From positions 62,001 to 126,000 of the forward strand of contig CANMFU010000003.1 in assembly GCA_947497295.1 (NCBI GenBank): a DNA stretch of 64,000 nt, read 5' to 3'. The translations under genes were made by a program, and so were the position numbers. Below the pieces are notes generated by a model, which did not search any database, was not told where the DNA came from, and saw nothing but the letters and a program-made list of their open reading frames with translations. Source of the DNA: an uncultured Roseovarius sp. (GTDB lineage Bacteria; Pseudomonadota; Alphaproteobacteria; Rhodobacterales; Rhodobacteraceae). How positions within the stretch are numbered: the first letter of the stretch is position 1; every line of letters begins with the position of its first letter. Below are positions 61,423 to 64,000 of this stretch, piece by piece.

Positions 61423-62934
61423 ATGCTGGACCTGACTTATGAGACCCCGAAACCGCGCGTAATCGCCGGCGCCAAGCATGACTGGGAGCTGGTGATCGGC
61501 ATGGAGGTCCATGCGCAGGTCGCCTCGAACGCCAAGCTGTTTTCAGGCGCGTCCACACAGTTTGGCGCCGAGCCGAATTCGAACGTGTCGTTCATCGACG
61601 CTGCCATGCCCGGCATGCTGCCTGTCATCAACGAGTTCTGCATTGAACAGGCGGTGCGCACCGGCCTTGGCCTCAAGGCGCAGATCAACCTGAAATCGGC
61701 GTTCGACCGCAAGAATTACTTCTATCCCGACCTGCCGCAGGGCTATCAGATCAGCCAGCTTTACCACCCCATCGTCGGCGAGGGCGAGGTTCTGGTGGAC
61801 ATGGAGCCGGGAATCGCACGGCTGGTGCGCATCGAGCGGATCCATATGGAGCAGGACGCCGGCAAATCCATTCACGACATGGACCCGAACATGTCCTTTG
61901 TCGATCTTAATCGCACGGGCGTCTGCCTGATGGAGATCGTCAGCAAGCCCGACATTCGCGGCCCCGAGGAGGCCGCCGCGTATGTGCTGAAAATGCGCCA
62001 GATCCTGCGCTACCTTGGCACCTGCGACGGCAACATGCAGAACGGCAACCTGCGCGCTGATGTGAACGTCAGTATCTGCCGCCCCGGCCAATATGAGAAA
62101 TATCAGGCGACGCAGGATTTCTCGCACCTCGGCACGCGCTGCGAGATCAAGAACATGAACTCGATGCGGTTTATCCAAGCCGCGATCGAGGTGGAGGCCC
62201 GCCGCCAGATCGCCATTGTCGAGGCGGGCGGCGAGGTGGTGCAGGAAACGCGCCTCTATGACCCGGACAAGAACGAAACCCGCTCCATGCGCTCCAAGGA
62301 AGAGGCGCATGATTATCGCTACTTCCCCGATCCCGACCTGCTGCCGCTTGAGATCGAGCAGGACTGGGTGGATCGCATCAAAGCCACCCTGCCCGAATTG
62401 CCGGACGCCAAAAAGGCCCGCTTTGTGCTGGATTTCGGCCTGTCGGAATATGACGCCTCGGTGCTGACCGCCGAGGTCGCCAATGCCGCCTATTTCGAAT
62501 CCGCAGCCAATGGCCGCGATGGCAAGCTGGTGGCGAACTGGGTCATCAACGAGCTGTTCGGCCGCCTGAAAAAGGAAGGCGCTGACATCACAGACAGCCC
62601 TGTTTCCCCGGCGCAGTTGGGCGGGATCGTCGATCTGATCGCATCGGACGCGATTTCCGGCAAGATCGCCAAGGACCTGTTTGAAATCGTCTATACCGAG
62701 GGCGGTGATCCGGCGCAGATCGTCGAAGATCGCGGCATGAAACAAGTGACCGATACCGGCGCAATCGAGGAGGCGGTGGATCGCATCATCGCCGAAAACC
62801 CCGCGCAGGTCGAAAAGGCGCAGGCCAACCCGAAACTGGCCGGCTGGTTCGTCGGTCAGGTGATGAAGGCCACCGGTGGCAAGGCAAACCCGAAGGCCGT
62901 GAACGACATCGTCGCCGCCAAACTGGGCCAATGA
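61423..62934 (+). CDS. gatB: Aspartyl/glutamyl-tRNA amidotransferase subunit B
   Basis: GatB binds the misacylated tRNA in the GatCAB complex and, with ammonia from GatA, converts Glu-tRNA(Gln) or Asp-tRNA(Asn) to the amide form. The 503-residue protein has the family start [56 protein letters not shown] and the C-terminal YqeY-like tail ending [17 protein letters not shown]. gatA and gatC are not next to it. Its stop overlaps the thioesterase start (ATGA). Confidence 0.98.
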   Translation: MLDLTYETPKPRVIAGAKHDWELVIGMEVHAQVASNAKLFSGASTQFGAEPNSNVSFIDAAMPGMLPVINEFCIEQAVRTGLGLKAQINLKSAFDRKNYFYPDLPQGYQISQLYHPIVGEGEVLVDMEPGIARLVRIERIHMEQDAGKSIHDMDPNMSFVDLNRTGVCLMEIVSKPDIRGPEEAAAYVLKMRQILRYLGTCDGNMQNGNLRADVNVSICRPGQYEKYQATQDFSHLGTRCEIKNMNSMRFIQAAIEVEARRQIAIVEAGGEVVQETRLYDPDKNETRSMRSKEEAHDYRYFPDPDLLPLEIEQDWVDRIKATLPELPDAKKARFVLDFGLSEYDASVLTAEVANAAYFESAANGRDGKLVANWVINELFGRLKKEGADITDSPVSPAQLGGIVDLIASDAISGKIAKDLFEIVYTEGGDPAQIVEDRGMKQVTDTGAIEEAVDRIIAENPAQVEKAQANPKLAGWFVGQVMKATGGKANPKAVNDIVAAKLGQ

Positions 62935-63425
62935 CCGTCGCCGCTGCCCAAAACGGCCCGGCCATGTCGGACTGGATGACCATTCGGCCTGAGTGGATCG
63001 ACTTTAACGGCCACCTTAACATGGCCTACTATAATGTGCTGTTCGATGATGGCATCGACGACATCTACCGCCTGATCGGCTTTGGCGCCGATTACGCGCG
63101 CACCCGCGGCATGACCACCTATGTCGCTGATTTTCGTGTGCGCTACTTGCGCGAATTGCACGAAGGCGACCGCGTGCGCTGTGCCTTTTACCTGCTGGAT
63201 CACGATTCCAAACGATTTCACTGCTTTCAGGAGTTGTTCCACGAAGATGGCTGGATGGCTGCCACGGCCGAGGGGCTGACGCTGCATGTCGATATGAACG
63301 GTCCGCGGGTGGCGCCCATGCCCGCCGACATTGCGGCTAATGTTGCGGCAATGCAGGCCGCCCACGACCTGCTGCCGCGCCCTCACGGCGTTGGACTGCC
63401 CATCGGAATTCCCCGAAAAACGTAA
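62931..63425 (+). CDS. Hotdog-fold thioesterase
   Basis: The 164-residue protein is a 4-hydroxybenzoyl-CoA-thioesterase-like hotdog enzyme: [20 protein letters not shown] holds the likely catalytic Asp, and [20 protein letters not shown] and [12 protein letters not shown] complete the fold. It should hydrolyse an acyl-CoA; substrate unknown. The ATG overlaps the gatB stop by four bases, so translation is coupled; [11 protein letters not shown] twelve codons in is an alternative start. Confidence 0.88.
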   Translation: MTVAAAQNGPAMSDWMTIRPEWIDFNGHLNMAYYNVLFDDGIDDIYRLIGFGADYARTRGMTTYVADFRVRYLRELHEGDRVRCAFYLLDHDSKRFHCFQELFHEDGWMAATAEGLTLHVDMNGPRVAPMPADIAANVAAMQAAHDLLPRPHGVGLPIGIPRKT

Positions 63426-63491
63426 CGCCCCTTTCAACCTGCGCCCGGCGCGCTTAGGTAAGACGCCACCACGAGCAGAACGGAGCCCGCA

Positions 63492-63983
63492 ATGGCGCAT
63501 TTCGAATACAAGGTCATTCCGGCCCCTACAAAGGGCCAAAAGGCCCAAGGGATCAAATCACCCGAGGCCCGTTTTGCCAACACAATTGAAGGGTTGCTGA
63601 ACGAACAGGCCGCCGACGGGTGGGAGTATCTGCGTACCGACATCCTGCCCAGCGACGAGCGGTCGGGCCTGACCGGGACGCAGACGCTTTACCGTACGCT
63701 GCTGGTGTTTCGTCGCTGCAAGGGCGGATCTCAGCATGCTGCTGACGATATGATTGCGTCCGCCCAAGAGGTTGCCGAGGCTGTATCGCAGGAAAAAGCG
63801 CCCCAGCGGCGCGAGCCGTCGCTTGCCCCGGTCCGGCCGACACGCGGAGATCCCGCGCCAGCGCCGGAAACGCCAGCGCCCGAAACGCCAGAGCCTGAAA
63901 CGCCCAAACCCGACACACCCGCGCCGGATCCCGACACACCAGACCCGGACGCCCCTAAGCCCGGTACACCCAAACCCGATTGA
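63492..63983 (+). CDS. DUF4177-family protein with proline-rich tail
   Basis: Residues 1-75 (MAHFEYKVIPAPTKGQKAQG, LLNEQAADGWEYLRTDILPS, TLYRTLLVFRR) match the short DUF4177 domain, with its NxxxADGWE core. From about residue 118 the tail is a run of Pro-Glu-Thr and Pro-Asp-Thr repeats with no regular structure expected. The start follows CGGAGCCCGCA. Function unknown; the tail may be a flexible linker or envelope-spanning segment, but no signal peptide is visible. Confidence 0.8.
   Translation: MAHFEYKVIPAPTKGQKAQGIKSPEARFANTIEGLLNEQAADGWEYLRTDILPSDERSGLTGTQTLYRTLLVFRRCKGGSQHAADDMIASAQEVAEAVSQEKAPQRREPSLAPVRPTRGDPAPAPETPAPETPEPETPKPDTPAPDPDTPDPDAPKPGTPKPD
63850..63982 (+). repeat. Low-complexity coding repeat (Pro-Glu/Asp-Thr)
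   Basis: Short imperfect units coding PETPAPETPEPETPKPDTP and then PDPDTPDPDAP fill the 3' end of the DUF4177 gene. Unit length is variable (9-15 nt), so copy number may differ among strains. Confidence 0.7.
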
Positions 63984-64000
63984 ACTCAGGCTTCGACCTC

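Noticed and set aside
63850-63982. CRISPR-like or tandem DNA repeat
   Set aside because: Units are short, variable and in frame with a proline-rich protein tail; there are no spacers.

Overview
The window looks like a piece of an alphaproteobacterial chromosome from the Rhodobacteraceae (roseobacter-type). Most genes are GC-rich, and core genes such as gatB and pepN, a BKACE/ABC amino-acid catabolic cluster and small DUF454/DUF2256 proteins read as that family. Assignment rests on protein resemblance only. No rRNA, tRNA or CRISPR array was seen.

Left edge, 1-5.0 kb: a decayed, AT-richer accessory island. It holds a truncated tyrosine integrase behind a palindromic operator, a RES-domain toxin-like gene broken by indels and a stop, and a retron. 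The retron has a non-coding RNA bounded by a perfect 14-bp inverted repeat, a reverse transcriptase with the retron signatures NAxxH, YSDD and VTG, and a TIR effector. RT thumb and TIR read as one protein split by a -1 frameshift. A fragment of a DUF6880 gene follows.

5.0-24 kb: a dense set of electrophile and quinone detoxification genes. These are two DoxX proteins, a glutathionyl-hydroquinone reductase, a beta-class GST, catalase, WrbA, an FMN reductase interrupted by an amber codon, two ring-cleaving VOC dioxygenases (one coupled to a carboxylesterase), pirin coupled to a Kef-type K+ efflux antiporter, SDR, cytochrome b561, an exported YcaC-like hydrolase and an exported YtcJ-like amidohydrolase. 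Two LysR regulators lie among them. The content parallels the Bacillus MhqR/CatR quinone-stress regulons, and a shared operator-like sequence is visible.

24-40 kb: a rearranged region. An MpaB-family pseudogene ends in an IS3 remnant. An unfamiliar four-gene cell-envelope operon (26.1-28.6 kb) lies between IS3 and IS21 remnants. Then come Kch, YihY, a PHB-depolymerase-like esterase, a membrane protein, a TPC-type P1B ATPase and a dead type III polyketide synthase/isoprenylcysteine methyltransferase pair, separated by non-coding stretches with gene debris.

40-54.3 kb: formamidase, a ChrR-like cupin, PhnA-like protein, a lipid A-type acyltransferase, then an operon for a polar amino-acid ABC importer, class III aminotransferase, BKACE and GNAT, with divergent LysR and SDR. 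Next to it are an ArgE-like deacylase, a DUF1028 protein and a frameshifted RidA. Together these look like uptake and breakdown of an amino acid through a beta-keto acid.

54.3-64 kb: housekeeping and conserved genes: DUF454, PuuD-like amidotransferase, an unlisted 52-aa DUF2256 gene, PepN, a lytic transglycosylase, a large protein of unknown function, GatB, a thioesterase and a DUF4177 protein with a proline-rich repeat tail.
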